From an uncultured Spartobacteria bacterium (GTDB lineage: Bacteria > Verrucomicrobiota > Verrucomicrobiia > Chthoniobacterales > Chthoniobacteraceae): a stretch of 55,185 bases of DNA. Under the pieces are notes generated by a model. The model saw only the letters and a list, made by a program, of their open reading frames with translations, had not been told where the DNA came from and searched no databases. Below, piece after piece: positions 16,788-27,261 of the stretch (its first letter is position 1; every line of letters begins with the position of its first letter). The translations under genes were made by a program, and so were the position numbers. The stretch covers positions 1 to 55,185 of the forward strand of contig CAIXGS010000079.1 of assembly GCA_903919125.1 (NCBI GenBank). Direction: 5' to 3'.

Positions 16788-17051
16788 GTGACCAAAGAAC
16801 TAGCCATCCAAAACCGCCTCGGACTTCATGCACGGCCTTCTGCCATGTTTGTAAAGACCTGTAATCGTTTTCGCTGTGAGATTTGGGTAGAAAAGGACGG
16901 CGAACGAGTAAACGGCAAAAGCATCATGGGCTTAATGATGCTCGCAGCCGGTTTGGGTTCGCGTTTGAAAATCACCTGCGAAGGCGAAGACGAAACTTCC
17001 GCCATGGACGAAATCCAGAAGCTGCTCGACCGCAAGTTCGAAGAAGACTAG
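16788..17051 (+). CDS. ptsH: Phosphocarrier protein HPr
   Basis: This 87-residue HPr starts at a GTG at 16788. The phosphohistidine is His14 in RLGLHARPS, and the regulatory serine is Ser45 in NGKSIMGLMML, the site HprK would modify. Both phosphorylation sites are therefore kept. It lies 42 bases after hprK and 24 bases before the EI gene in an evident operon. No PTS permease (EII) genes are in the window, which suggests a regulatory rather than transport role, as in other bacteria with incomplete PTS. Confidence 0.95.
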   Translation: MTKELAIQNRLGLHARPSAMFVKTCNRFRCEIWVEKDGERVNGKSIMGLMMLAAGLGSRLKITCEGEDETSAMDEIQKLLDRKFEED

Positions 17052-17075
17052 CGGCGTTTCCCGCTGTCCCATGCC

Positions 17076-18839
<1,764 letters not shown>

Positions 18840-18869
18840 GGTCCTTTGGGCGGTTTGCGATTCAGGGGC

Positions 18870-20408
18870 ATGCTCGCAAAGGTCTTTTCGGCAGCGGTTC
18901 ACGGGGTGGAAGGGTTGGAGGTGGAGATTGAGGTCAATTCCGCCAGCGGTATGACAGCGATTATCATCGTGGGCCTACCGGATACTGCGGTGCGTGAAAG
19001 CCGAGATCGGGTCACCACAGCCGTCTCCAACAGCATGCTGCACTGGCCAAGAGGCCGCACCACCATAAACCTCGCCCCAGCGGATGTGCGCAAAGAAGGC
19101 CCGTCCTTTGATCTACCCATCGCTCTTGGACTTGTGGCGGCCTGCGAAGAAACGCCGCTCCCGAACCTCGCCGCCTACTGCATTGTGGGGGAACTCGCGC
19201 TGGACGGCTCCATCCGGCCCGTGCGAGGCGCCCTTCCGATTGCACTGGCTGCACGCAAACACGGCAGGCGAGCGTTGCTGCTTCCCTTTGAAAACGCCAC
19301 GGAAGCGGCCCTTGTCGAAGGGATCGAGGTGTTCGGAATGAGGACCCTTGGCGAAACCGTTCAATTCCTCAGGGGCGAATTGCAAATACCCGCGACACCA
19401 CACAACGCACAGGCACTTTTGCATGAAGCTCGACTTTCGTCGGGAGGCGATGACTTCGCCGATGTGCGCGGACAGCACCAAGCCAAACGCGCCATTGAAG
19501 TTGCCGTTAGCGGTGGACACAACCTGCTAATGCTTGGTCCGCCCGGTTCGGGGAAATCGATGCTAGCAAAGCGCATTCCCTCACTGATGCCGTCCATGTC
19601 GCTGGAGGAGGCCATTGAAACGACGAAAATCCACAGCACTTGCGGCCTTCTGGGCGGCAAACAATGCGCCTTCGTCGCCAAGCGTCCCTTTCGCTCGCCG
19701 CACCATTCGATTTCAGACGCCGGGCTGCTGGGAGGCTCGGCTAATCCGACTCCGGGCGAAGTCAGTCTGGCTCATAACGGCGTGCTATTTTTAGACGAAT
19801 TGCCTGAGTTCCGCCGCGCTACGCTGGAGGTTCTCCGGCAACCTCTCGAGGACGGCGCCGTCACTATATCACGCGCTGCGGGAAGCCTCACCTTCCCTGC
19901 CGACTTCGTGCTAGTCGCCGCCTTGAACCCCTGTCCTTGCGGCTTTTATGGGGACCGCAAAGGGCGCTGTCGCTGTTCGTTGCAACAGGTGCAGCGCTAT
20001 CGGGCTCGCGTCTCGGGACCGCTTCTGGACCGAATCGACCTCCATTTGGAAGTCCCAGCCGTCACCTACAACGAGATGAGTCGCGGCGAACCGGGCGAGG
20101 CGTCCGCGCAAATCCGCCAGCGGGTCATCGCCGCGCGCGCCGTGCAACAGACGCGCCTCGCCGGAAGCGCCCGTTGTAACGCGAGGATGCACTCCCGCGA
20201 GATCCGCAAACATTGCGCACTAAACCCAGAATGCGCCGCCTTGCTGCAATCTGCCGTACAGGCACTGCATTTGAGCGCACGCGCCTATGATCGCATTCTG
20301 AAAGTCGCCAGAACTGTGGCCGATTTAGCGCAAGCTCCGCACATCGAACCAGAGCACCTCCAGGAAGCCATCGGCTACCGAACTTTGGACCGCGAGATTT
20401 GGAAGTGA
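18870..20408 (+). CDS. comM: ComM/YifB-family AAA ATPase
   Basis: From ATG 18870 the product is 512 residues with the typical three parts: a ChlI-like N-terminal domain ([15 protein letters not shown]), a Mg-chelatase AAA core with Walker A GPPGSGKS (223-230) and Walker B FLDELPEF, and a C-terminal Mg_chelatase_C helical domain ending in GYRTLDR. A cysteine-rich loop [15 protein letters not shown] is normal for the family. In naturally competent bacteria ComM is a helicase that promotes branch migration during transformation. The frame is open to 18846 but [12 protein letters not shown] is the conserved start. Neighbour genes suggest no special link. Confidence 0.9.
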   Translation: MLAKVFSAAVHGVEGLEVEIEVNSASGMTAIIIVGLPDTAVRESRDRVTTAVSNSMLHWPRGRTTINLAPADVRKEGPSFDLPIALGLVAACEETPLPNLAAYCIVGELALDGSIRPVRGALPIALAARKHGRRALLLPFENATEAALVEGIEVFGMRTLGETVQFLRGELQIPATPHNAQALLHEARLSSGGDDFADVRGQHQAKRAIEVAVSGGHNLLMLGPPGSGKSMLAKRIPSLMPSMSLEEAIETTKIHSTCGLLGGKQCAFVAKRPFRSPHHSISDAGLLGGSANPTPGEVSLAHNGVLFLDELPEFRRATLEVLRQPLEDGAVTISRAAGSLTFPADFVLVAALNPCPCGFYGDRKGRCRCSLQQVQRYRARVSGPLLDRIDLHLEVPAVTYNEMSRGEPGEASAQIRQRVIAARAVQQTRLAGSARCNARMHSREIRKHCALNPECAALLQSAVQALHLSARAYDRILKVARTVADLAQAPHIEPEHLQEAIGYRTLDREIWK

Positions 20409-20441
20409 ACGTGGCGACCGAAAAGTGAAGGTATCGACAAA

Positions 20442-20699
20442 TTTGGCCGCGATCACGCCTGACACGGCTTTTCAATATGGCTCGCGGGTGCGGGCATCAA
20501 AGGCCGCCAATCCATGGGGGCCGCTGATGAATTACGCTTTAAAGCCGTCGAGGACCGTCGTCACGTCAGCGATTTGCATGCAACGATCTTGCATCTCATG
20601 GGCATCGATCACACTCGGTTAAGCTTTCTGCACCAAGGACTGAATCAGAGACTCACTGGGGTCGGACACCATCGAGCCATTACCGAGGCACTTTCTTGA
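20442..20699 (+). pseudogene. C-terminal remnant of a DUF1501 gene
   Basis: The frame reads FGRDHA, a TGA stop, then HGFSIWLAGAGIKG, DELRFKAVEDRRHV and DLHATILHLMGIDHTRL. This follows the last 80 residues of DUF1501 proteins, matching the intact copy at 53402-54838 (DLHATMLHLLGMDHTKL). The in-frame stop and the loss of the N-terminal four fifths make it a relic. It ends at the edge of a GGGGCAGACACTT repeat copy (20709-20721), which lies just before the next gene. Confidence 0.75.
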
Positions 20700-20794
20700 A
20701 GAAACGCAAGGGGCAGACACTTAGACCCTTTTTCGGACAGACGCTTTTGCAGACAAAAACTTGCGCGACCGAAGAAAGCAGGTATCGACAGTCC

Positions 20795-22813
20795 ATGTAT
20801 TCGCTCCGGTATTTTAACATTCTTGTCGCGTTCATGGGATTGTTCCGGAGTTCGCTGTGCGTGGCTAGTGATCAACAGCCGGTTGTGGTGGCCCATTACA
20901 TGCCGTGGTATGCGACAAAAGAAGTGAGTGGTTCATGGGGCTGGCACTGGACCATGAATCACTTTGACCCTGACCATGTGCTGTGGGACGGCAATCGTGA
21001 GGTTGCCTCGCACGACCAACCGCTTATCGGCCCGTACGACTCAGGCGACGAGCATGCACTGGAGTGCCAGGTCCTGCTGATGAAATTTTCCGGCCTGCAG
21101 GGCGTAATCATCGACTGGTACGGCATCGGCGAAGATCTCGATTACGCTGCGAATCATAAACACACCCTAAAACTTGTGCCTTGGCTGAAGCGAGCCGGAT
21201 TGCGCTATGCCGTGTGTTACGAAGATCAGGCGCTGGCAAAGAAAAGCACCAACGGCACTGAGAAAACATCTGCTGCAGTGTCGCAGGCGGAAAAAGACCT
21301 GCTCTGGGCGCAAGACCACTGGTTCGCAGATCCTTCCTACATCAGGCAGGACAACCGCCCCCTGCTGCTTTTGTTCGGACCTCAGTTGTTAAAGCCGGAG
21401 CAATGGACGGCACTTGAAAAGCGTCTCTCGACGCGCCCATTCACATTTGCACTCCCGCATTTGGCTCGTTCTGCCGGAGCGGAGGGTTCGTTTGCCTGGC
21501 CTCCAGTATCGGGCGGAAAGACCTTACGCGCGGACGAGTGGACCCAACAGCTGAAGTCGCTGTACGGGGGAATCGCAAAGGGCGAGCGCGTGATGGCAAC
21601 TGCGTTCCCGGGGTTTAAGGACATTTACAAGCAGGCGGGCGTCGGAGAAAGCTTTGGCGGAATTTCCCCACGGATGGGCGCGACGTTTACCGAGTCTCTG
21701 GACTTGGCCTTGGGCGCTGGTTCGCCCGTGGTTCAAATCGCGACCTGGAACGACTACGGAGAGGGAACTGCGATCGAACCCACGCGCGGTGCAGGATACA
21801 AGTATCTAGAGATTCTCCAGAAGCGTCTCAATGTCTCCGCTCACGGGTCGGCTGATTTGCGCTTGCCGGTAATGTTGTATCAACTTCGTAAAAGAATTGG
21901 GTCCGACGCCGTGTTGGGTGCGCGACTGAATGAGGCGGCTCAGTTGCTTTTTGAATCGAAGTGCCTTGAAGCTGAGGCTGAGCTCGCGAGGGTAGGAACG
22001 GAAATCGGTAAGCGAGCCGCGGTGTTTACTGATTTCCCAAATGATCCCCAAGAGAAGTACAGGTTGGTTTCGGAAATTCTGTATCGGAGTGGTGATAATC
22101 TCACGCAAGCCATGCAACAACGGTGTCGGCTGGACTTATACTTTCCGGTTGATCACCAGCCCTATTCGACGGTTGTCTGGTTTCATGGCGGCGGACTCTC
22201 CGCGGGAGAGCGTTCCATCCCCATGTATCTTCGCAAACGCGGCGTGGCGATCGTTGCTGTGAATTATCGTCTGAGTCCCGCTGCGAAGGCCCCGGAATTT
22301 ATTGAGGACGCCGCGACCGCAGTTGCGTGGACGCTTAAAAATATCCACCACTATGGTGGGTCCGCTGAACGTGTTTTTTTGAGCGGTCACTCCGCAGGCG
22401 CCTATCTTTCGTTGATGGTAGGGCTGGATAAAAGGTGGCTTGGCGCTCACCAATTGGATCCAAAGGCGATTGCGGGTCTGATCCCTTTGAGCCCGCAAGT
22501 AATCACACACTTTGCCATTCGTGAGGAGCGCGGTATGGATGAAAAACAGCCCTTGGTCGATGATCTCGCGCCTTTGTTCCATGTGAAGGCCGATGCGCCA
22601 CCTATGCTAATTGTGACGGGTGACCGGGAGAAAGAACTAATGGGGCGTTACGAGGAAAACGCGTACTTCTGGCGGATGATGAAATTAGCGGGCCACAAGG
22701 ACGTCACGCTCCATGAAATACAGGGATTCGACCATGGGAAAATGGCCGAACCGGCAATGCCCTTAGTGTTGCGATTTGTTGAGTCGCACAGCCCTGCTGA
22801 TGCCCGCAAATGA
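20795..22813 (+). CDS. GH99-like glycosidase fused to a carboxylesterase
   Basis: This 672-residue secreted protein joins two enzyme-like halves. The N-terminal half resembles GH99/GH71-type alpha-glycan hydrolases: VVVAHYMPWYA (30-40), GVIIDWYGIGED and QIATWNDYGEGTAIEPT. The C-terminal half is an alpha/beta-hydrolase esterase: WFHGGGLSAGE, nucleophile Ser533 in GHSAGAY, Asp610 in VTGD and His647 in FDHG. This suggests combined glycan cleavage and de-esterification. I start at ATG 20795, which gives a signal peptide (MYSLRYFNILVAFMGLF); the open frame extends to 20696 through a GGGGCAGACACTT repeat and is unlikely to be translated from there. A 323-base copy of part of this gene lies at 31611-31933. 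A sulfatase gene follows. Confidence 0.8.
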   Translation: MYSLRYFNILVAFMGLFRSSLCVASDQQPVVVAHYMPWYATKEVSGSWGWHWTMNHFDPDHVLWDGNREVASHDQPLIGPYDSGDEHALECQVLLMKFSGLQGVIIDWYGIGEDLDYAANHKHTLKLVPWLKRAGLRYAVCYEDQALAKKSTNGTEKTSAAVSQAEKDLLWAQDHWFADPSYIRQDNRPLLLLFGPQLLKPEQWTALEKRLSTRPFTFALPHLARSAGAEGSFAWPPVSGGKTLRADEWTQQLKSLYGGIAKGERVMATAFPGFKDIYKQAGVGESFGGISPRMGATFTESLDLALGAGSPVVQIATWNDYGEGTAIEPTRGAGYKYLEILQKRLNVSAHGSADLRLPVMLYQLRKRIGSDAVLGARLNEAAQLLFESKCLEAEAELARVGTEIGKRAAVFTDFPNDPQEKYRLVSEILYRSGDNLTQAMQQRCRLDLYFPVDHQPYSTVVWFHGGGLSAGERSIPMYLRKRGVAIVAVNYRLSPAAKAPEFIEDAATAVAWTLKNIHHYGGSAERVFLSGHSAGAYLSLMVGLDKRWLGAHQLDPKAIAGLIPLSPQVITHFAIREERGMDEKQPLVDDLAPLFHVKADAPPMLIVTGDREKELMGRYEENAYFWRMMKLAGHKDVTLHEIQGFDHGKMAEPAMPLVLRFVESHSPADARK

Positions 22814-22919
22814 CCTTATGGGGCGGGGCGGATGACGCCCGTTGACTCCCCAAAAAGAATTGTTCAATCGGAACGCAATTACAAATATCCCCAACCGAAA
22901 TTCGAGCCTAATTTTTCTC

Positions 22920-24533
22920 ATGAAATTGTCCCATATCGCACTTCTAACTTTCTTCATTCCGCTGTTTGCTGCCCGAGCCGAGCAACGAATGAACATACTC
23001 TTCGTGTTCGCCGATGATTGGGGCCGCTATGCTAGTGCCTATGCCAAAGCCGATGCTCGCCCCTCCCTCAATGACGTGATTCATACGCCAAACGTCGATC
23101 GCGTGGCTAAAGAAGGCGTTCTGTTTCGGAATGCATTTGTGAGCGCCCCAAGTTGTACCCCTTCACGTAGCGCACTCTTTTCAGGGCGCCATTTTTTTCA
23201 GACCGGGCAGGGTGCGATCCTGATCGGTGGGAAGTGGGATTCTGCCATTCCATCCTTCCCATTGATGCTCCAAGAAAGCGGATATCACCTTGGAAAGACT
23301 TACAAAGCTTGGGGGCCTGGCTCTCCTGCAGATGGAGCCATTGGAGGACAACGGTTTGCCTACGAAAAAGCCGGACATCTCCCCAATCATTTTTCACTCG
23401 AAGTTACAAAGATGATGGCGCAGGGCGTCTCGTTGGCAGACGGACGGGACAAGGTGCTGGGACAGGTCCGCGACAATTTCGACATGTTTTTAAAGGACGC
23501 CAAACCTGGGCAGCCGTGGCTGTATTATTTCGGCCCAACAACGACACACAGAACTTGGGCAAAGGGTTCTGGGAAAGCGTTATGGGGAATTGAGCCGGAG
23601 CGTCTGAAGGACGTTATGCCAGGCTTTTTACCGGATGTCCCAGAGGTCCGCGAAGATGTAGCCGATTATTTAGGGGAATGCCAAGCCGTCGACGCCTATC
23701 TGGGCGTCCTGTTGAAGCGGTTGGAGGAGACAGGGCAATTAGAGCATACCGTGATTGTATTAAGCGGCGACCATGGGATGCCCGGGGTCCCCAACGGCAA
23801 AGGAAATGTCTATGACCACGGGAGCGCTGTGCCTCTTGTTATCCGAATGCCTGGAACACCCTCGGGACGTGTTGTAGATGATTTAGTTCGTCTGCCAGAT
23901 CTTGCGCCGACGTTCTTGGAGATAGGCGGGGTACAAGCCCCGACTGATTTGTATGGTCAATCGCTCGTTCCACTTCTGAAATCCGAGCGCAGCGGTCAGG
24001 TGGATCCGTCACGCAAATCCGTCATCATCGGCCGGGAACGTCATGTCGACACCGCGCGCCCCGACAACCTCCCCTACCCGATACGCGCCCTGCGAACCAA
24101 CGAGTACCTTTATATCCGTAATTTCGAGCCGGAGCGTTGGCCGATGGGAGATTCTCGCGGCATCAGCGAATCGAATACACCGACCCAAGAGGCGCTCGAG
24201 AACGATACGCGAGTTGCATTTCAGGATATGGACTCGGGACCAACCAAAGCATGGCTGGTCATGCACCGTAGCGATGGCGCGGGCGCATCATTTTATCAAC
24301 GCGCATTCGGGAAGCGTGCGGCAGAGGAACTTTATGATCTCAAAACCGACCCGAATCAGTTGCGGAATGTGGCAGAGGATCCAGCGTATTCCGCGCAGAA
24401 AGCGCGCCTTTCAAGCGTGCTTTTGTCTGAGTTAAAATCCGCAAACGATCCACGCCTAGCGGATCCAGTTTCCTACGAACACCCGCCCTTTACGGACTTG
24501 GCGGCCCCGAGAGGATCCAAGCGCGTTCGCTGA
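22920..24533 (+). CDS. Secreted formylglycine sulfatase (N-sulfoglucosamine sulfohydrolase-like)
   Basis: From ATG 22920 the product is 537 residues with a signal peptide (MKLSHIALLTFFIPLFAARA). The metal site is NILFVFADDWGRYASAYA (Asp32-Asp33), the formylglycine motif is CTPSR (79-83) and a late motif is VIVLSGDHGMP. The WGRYASAYA start is typical of the heparan N-sulfatase-like branch as I know it. It follows the glycosidase-esterase fusion gene at 107 bases and would act on sulfated sugars in the periplasm. An earlier frame start at 22842 lacks a signal peptide. Confidence 0.9.
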   Translation: MKLSHIALLTFFIPLFAARAEQRMNILFVFADDWGRYASAYAKADARPSLNDVIHTPNVDRVAKEGVLFRNAFVSAPSCTPSRSALFSGRHFFQTGQGAILIGGKWDSAIPSFPLMLQESGYHLGKTYKAWGPGSPADGAIGGQRFAYEKAGHLPNHFSLEVTKMMAQGVSLADGRDKVLGQVRDNFDMFLKDAKPGQPWLYYFGPTTTHRTWAKGSGKALWGIEPERLKDVMPGFLPDVPEVREDVADYLGECQAVDAYLGVLLKRLEETGQLEHTVIVLSGDHGMPGVPNGKGNVYDHGSAVPLVIRMPGTPSGRVVDDLVRLPDLAPTFLEIGGVQAPTDLYGQSLVPLLKSERSGQVDPSRKSVIIGRERHVDTARPDNLPYPIRALRTNEYLYIRNFEPERWPMGDSRGISESNTPTQEALENDTRVAFQDMDSGPTKAWLVMHRSDGAGASFYQRAFGKRAAEELYDLKTDPNQLRNVAEDPAYSAQKARLSSVLLSELKSANDPRLADPVSYEHPPFTDLAAPRGSKRVR

Positions 24534-24650
24534 GGCGCGAGTAACGCTTCATTGTTCGGAAACCAATTGCTTGCCCAAACCTCTCCGAGCGCAGGCTAAG
24601 AGACTCCGGACCGAAGTGAACGGCAAATTCGCACACGCCATCCCGCCGTC

Positions 24651-25649
24651 ATGCTAAAAAAATATTGCGCTGCACTGCGTCTGCCCGTTTTCACCGGTCT
24701 ATTCGCGTTGCTCTCCAACGATACCAACTTGCTTGGTGCAGAGCGACTGGTCCTGTTGGAGCAACCTAGCCACGCCACACTTGCCGAGCACTTTCACCTG
24801 AGTGCCAAGCGGGTCATCAGCCCCTTTGCGCTGAAAGCCATCCAGAGAAATCCCAATACGAGCAATGGAGCGTTCGTACCGGCGAGCTGGCCTATGGGCA
24901 CAAAAACCGGCTTCTATCCCCCTCCAGAATGCCAGGTTGGGATGTTGGATCAGCCGGGCAGCACTGGGGTGCAAATTTCAGGGGACACGATTGGGGTCTA
25001 CCTCAACAGCGTAGGCGTTCCCATGGATCTCAAGAACGCGGTTCCCGGCAAACTCATGATCACCCCAGAGGCCGAACCTTCCGAACCGGTCATGCTGAAG
25101 CCTGGCCAAACTTTCACACTCACTTTTGAACTGCAAGTGCCCGTGACGGTGACTACTCCCAAGGTTAAATCGCGCTATTATATGAACTGGTGTCTTTTAT
25201 TTCTCCCGAAAAGCACCATTGGAATGACAAAGAAAGTTGCTCAGGCCGCTGGTTCTATTTCCTACACAATAGGTTTTTACACCTACGGCTATGACTCAAA
25301 AAAACCGGTTGCAGAATCCGTCCGCCAAGATCCGGTGACCAAAAACTGGATGGGCTATACCAGCGCAGAAGCCTCCTCACAGCGCTGCACACTGTTGCCC
25401 AGCATGACCACAATGCAGGGGCAGCCTTGGTCTGGATTCAAGCCCTTCGGCGTATCTATCTCGTTTGAGCAGTTCAGCAGGACGCTCGCCGAGATCATTG
25501 CTATTGCACCCGATGCGAATCTGCCGAGTGAGCCGAGCGATTGGTATTATGCCGGCACGCATTTTAACGCCGAGGCGATGTACTCCGGCGGGCCGGTGGA
25601 AGCCGGCTGGTCTATGCGTGGGGCTCGGTTGGAGTTGAGCGCCCCCTGA
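24651..25649 (+). CDS. Secreted protein of unknown family
   Basis: The 332-residue protein has a plausible signal peptide (LPVFTGLFALLSNDTNLLGA region). The remainder is rich in beta-strand-like segments, aromatic residues and prolines, such as TFTLTFELQVPVTVTTPKV and SRYYMNWCLLFLP. There is no catalytic motif I recognise and no repeats. It lies between a sulfatase gene and two SGNH/sulfatase genes on the other strand, so it may be a secreted accessory or binding protein of the same catabolic block. The function is not known. Confidence 0.65.
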   Translation: MLKKYCAALRLPVFTGLFALLSNDTNLLGAERLVLLEQPSHATLAEHFHLSAKRVISPFALKAIQRNPNTSNGAFVPASWPMGTKTGFYPPPECQVGMLDQPGSTGVQISGDTIGVYLNSVGVPMDLKNAVPGKLMITPEAEPSEPVMLKPGQTFTLTFELQVPVTVTTPKVKSRYYMNWCLLFLPKSTIGMTKKVAQAAGSISYTIGFYTYGYDSKKPVAESVRQDPVTKNWMGYTSAEASSQRCTLLPSMTTMQGQPWSGFKPFGVSISFEQFSRTLAEIIAIAPDANLPSEPSDWYYAGTHFNAEAMYSGGPVEAGWSMRGARLELSAP

Positions 25650-25655
25650 TCTCCA

Positions 25656-27206
25656 CTAGGGATTGGGCCAAGAGTCCGTTCGAAAGGGGGAGGCGGGAAG
25701 ACCTGCTGCATTGTAGAGATTGCACTCAGGAAAGTTTGTCCAAGCATAGCGCGCCGCAGTGGGCGCTTTTACCTCGGGGGACGAGACGATGACGTCATCG
25801 CCATCGATCCTCGCATTGGCGGGTTTCCATTGCTTGTCTTCACCGGCTATCGTGAATCCTTTTAAAAGACCGCCCTTTGCCATGAGGCCGCCGTCGATGT
25901 GGGAGAATTTCAGAATAATTTCCTCTCCATGAATTTCATGTCCCTTCGGAAGTGGACCCGAGGTTGCTGAAACTGCTCTATGATAGACGGTCCCTAGAGC
26001 CCAGAGCGAGAGGCGACGCCCAACTTCCTGTTTGTTTTGCGGATGGATATTTTTCTCATCGCCAATGTCGATATTGATACCCATGCCTGTCTTTGGAAGC
26101 GCAAGAGTCTTGAGCATCGCTTCGCGCACGGCGGGCCAGTCGCGGCCCTGCCCACCGAAGTTTGGGAGTTGCGCCCAAGCAAAGGGAAATTCCTGTCCCC
26201 AGCGGCCCCGCCAATCGTTGATCAAGAGGCGGAGTTGTGCTTCGTAAAATGGGGCTTTAGTCGGGGTGCTGTTTGCCTCTCCCTGATACCAAAGAGCCCC
26301 TCTGATCGCGAAGGGAATAAGGGGAGCAATTTTTCCGTTGAACAACCCGCCAATCCCTCCACTGCGCTCCGTCGCTCCAGCGGGGTTCTTTGGAGGGCGG
26401 GGGATTTTCTCTTTTTGAGCACGAGCCTTCCTTACATCCTCCTTCCATTGAGCAATTTCCTTTTGGTAGTTTTGAATCGCAGATTCGGTGACAACGGACG
26501 ACTTATCGTTCGATAAGAGCTCAAAAAATGGCTTGAGATCGGCGTTTGCTTCCTGCGCTTCAGAAGCAATCCACGACTCGATGGGTGTGCCGCCGACGGA
26601 GGAGTTGATCAGACCCACGGGCGTTTGGAGTGTCTGGTGGATTTCGCGACCAAAGAAATATAGAGTCGCAGAAAAATTGCCTACAGTGTCTGGGGAACAA
26701 ACGATCCATTTTCCTTTGCTATCCTTTTGTGGAGCGTGTGCGGGGCCCGATTCCTCTCGGAACATACGGAGGTTGGGTAGTGTCGCTTTCTGTTTTTCCT
26801 CATCGAAGTTCATGGCGCGGTTTACCGTCATTGCCATGTTTGACTGGCCCGAACCGAGCCAGACCTCGCCCACTGCTACGTCCTCAATGGTGATTTGATT
26901 GTTTGCACGAATCTGCAACTTTAAAGGCGTGGGTGTCTGAATGGGAGCTAGGTTGATGCGCCAGCTTCCGTCGGCGAGGGCCGTGGCTTTCTGCGACTGA
27001 AGTGCCGCCGCGTTTCCTTCCCCTGCGGGATGTACGGAAACCGTTATCTCTTCGCCCGGGGCAGCCCATCCCCAGACGGGAATTTCAGAACCTTGAAGGA
27101 GTACCATATGGTCAGAAAAAATCTCGGGCAGACGGACGTCGCCTAGCATCGCGGCAGGTACGAGAAAGAGCAGACCTGCGCTCAGATACGGAGAGAAAAA
27201 CTTCAT
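25656..27206 (-). CDS. Sialate O-acetylesterase-like SGNH hydrolase
   Basis: This secreted 516-residue enzyme of the SASA type would remove acetyl groups from sugars. From ATG 27206 it has a signal peptide, an N-terminal beta-sandwich (FSDHMVLLQGSEIPVWGWAAPGE), the nucleophile motif GQSNMAM with Ser122, PVGLINSSVGGTPIESWI, and a distal DIGDEKNIHPQNKQEVG carrying the Asp and His. It is paralogous to the gene at 29734-31281. Its stop lies 7 bases beyond the end of the convergent unknown gene. It is separated from an upstream sulfatase gene by 55 bases on the same strand. Confidence 0.9.
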   Translation of the reverse strand: MKFFSPYLSAGLLFLVPAAMLGDVRLPEIFSDHMVLLQGSEIPVWGWAAPGEEITVSVHPAGEGNAAALQSQKATALADGSWRINLAPIQTPTPLKLQIRANNQITIEDVAVGEVWLGSGQSNMAMTVNRAMNFDEEKQKATLPNLRMFREESGPAHAPQKDSKGKWIVCSPDTVGNFSATLYFFGREIHQTLQTPVGLINSSVGGTPIESWIASEAQEANADLKPFFELLSNDKSSVVTESAIQNYQKEIAQWKEDVRKARAQKEKIPRPPKNPAGATERSGGIGGLFNGKIAPLIPFAIRGALWYQGEANSTPTKAPFYEAQLRLLINDWRGRWGQEFPFAWAQLPNFGGQGRDWPAVREAMLKTLALPKTGMGINIDIGDEKNIHPQNKQEVGRRLSLWALGTVYHRAVSATSGPLPKGHEIHGEEIILKFSHIDGGLMAKGGLLKGFTIAGEDKQWKPANARIDGDDVIVSSPEVKAPTAARYAWTNFPECNLYNAAGLPASPFRTDSWPNP

Positions 27207-27261
27207 TGTAAATAGTAGGTTTGCTTTTGAATTTATAGTTTTACGCCCGTGCATGTGGCGT

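Noticed and set aside
22820-22853. GC-rich hairpin after the glycosidase-esterase gene considered as a terminator
   Set aside because: The stem is only five bases (GGGCG/CGCCC) and no T-run follows.
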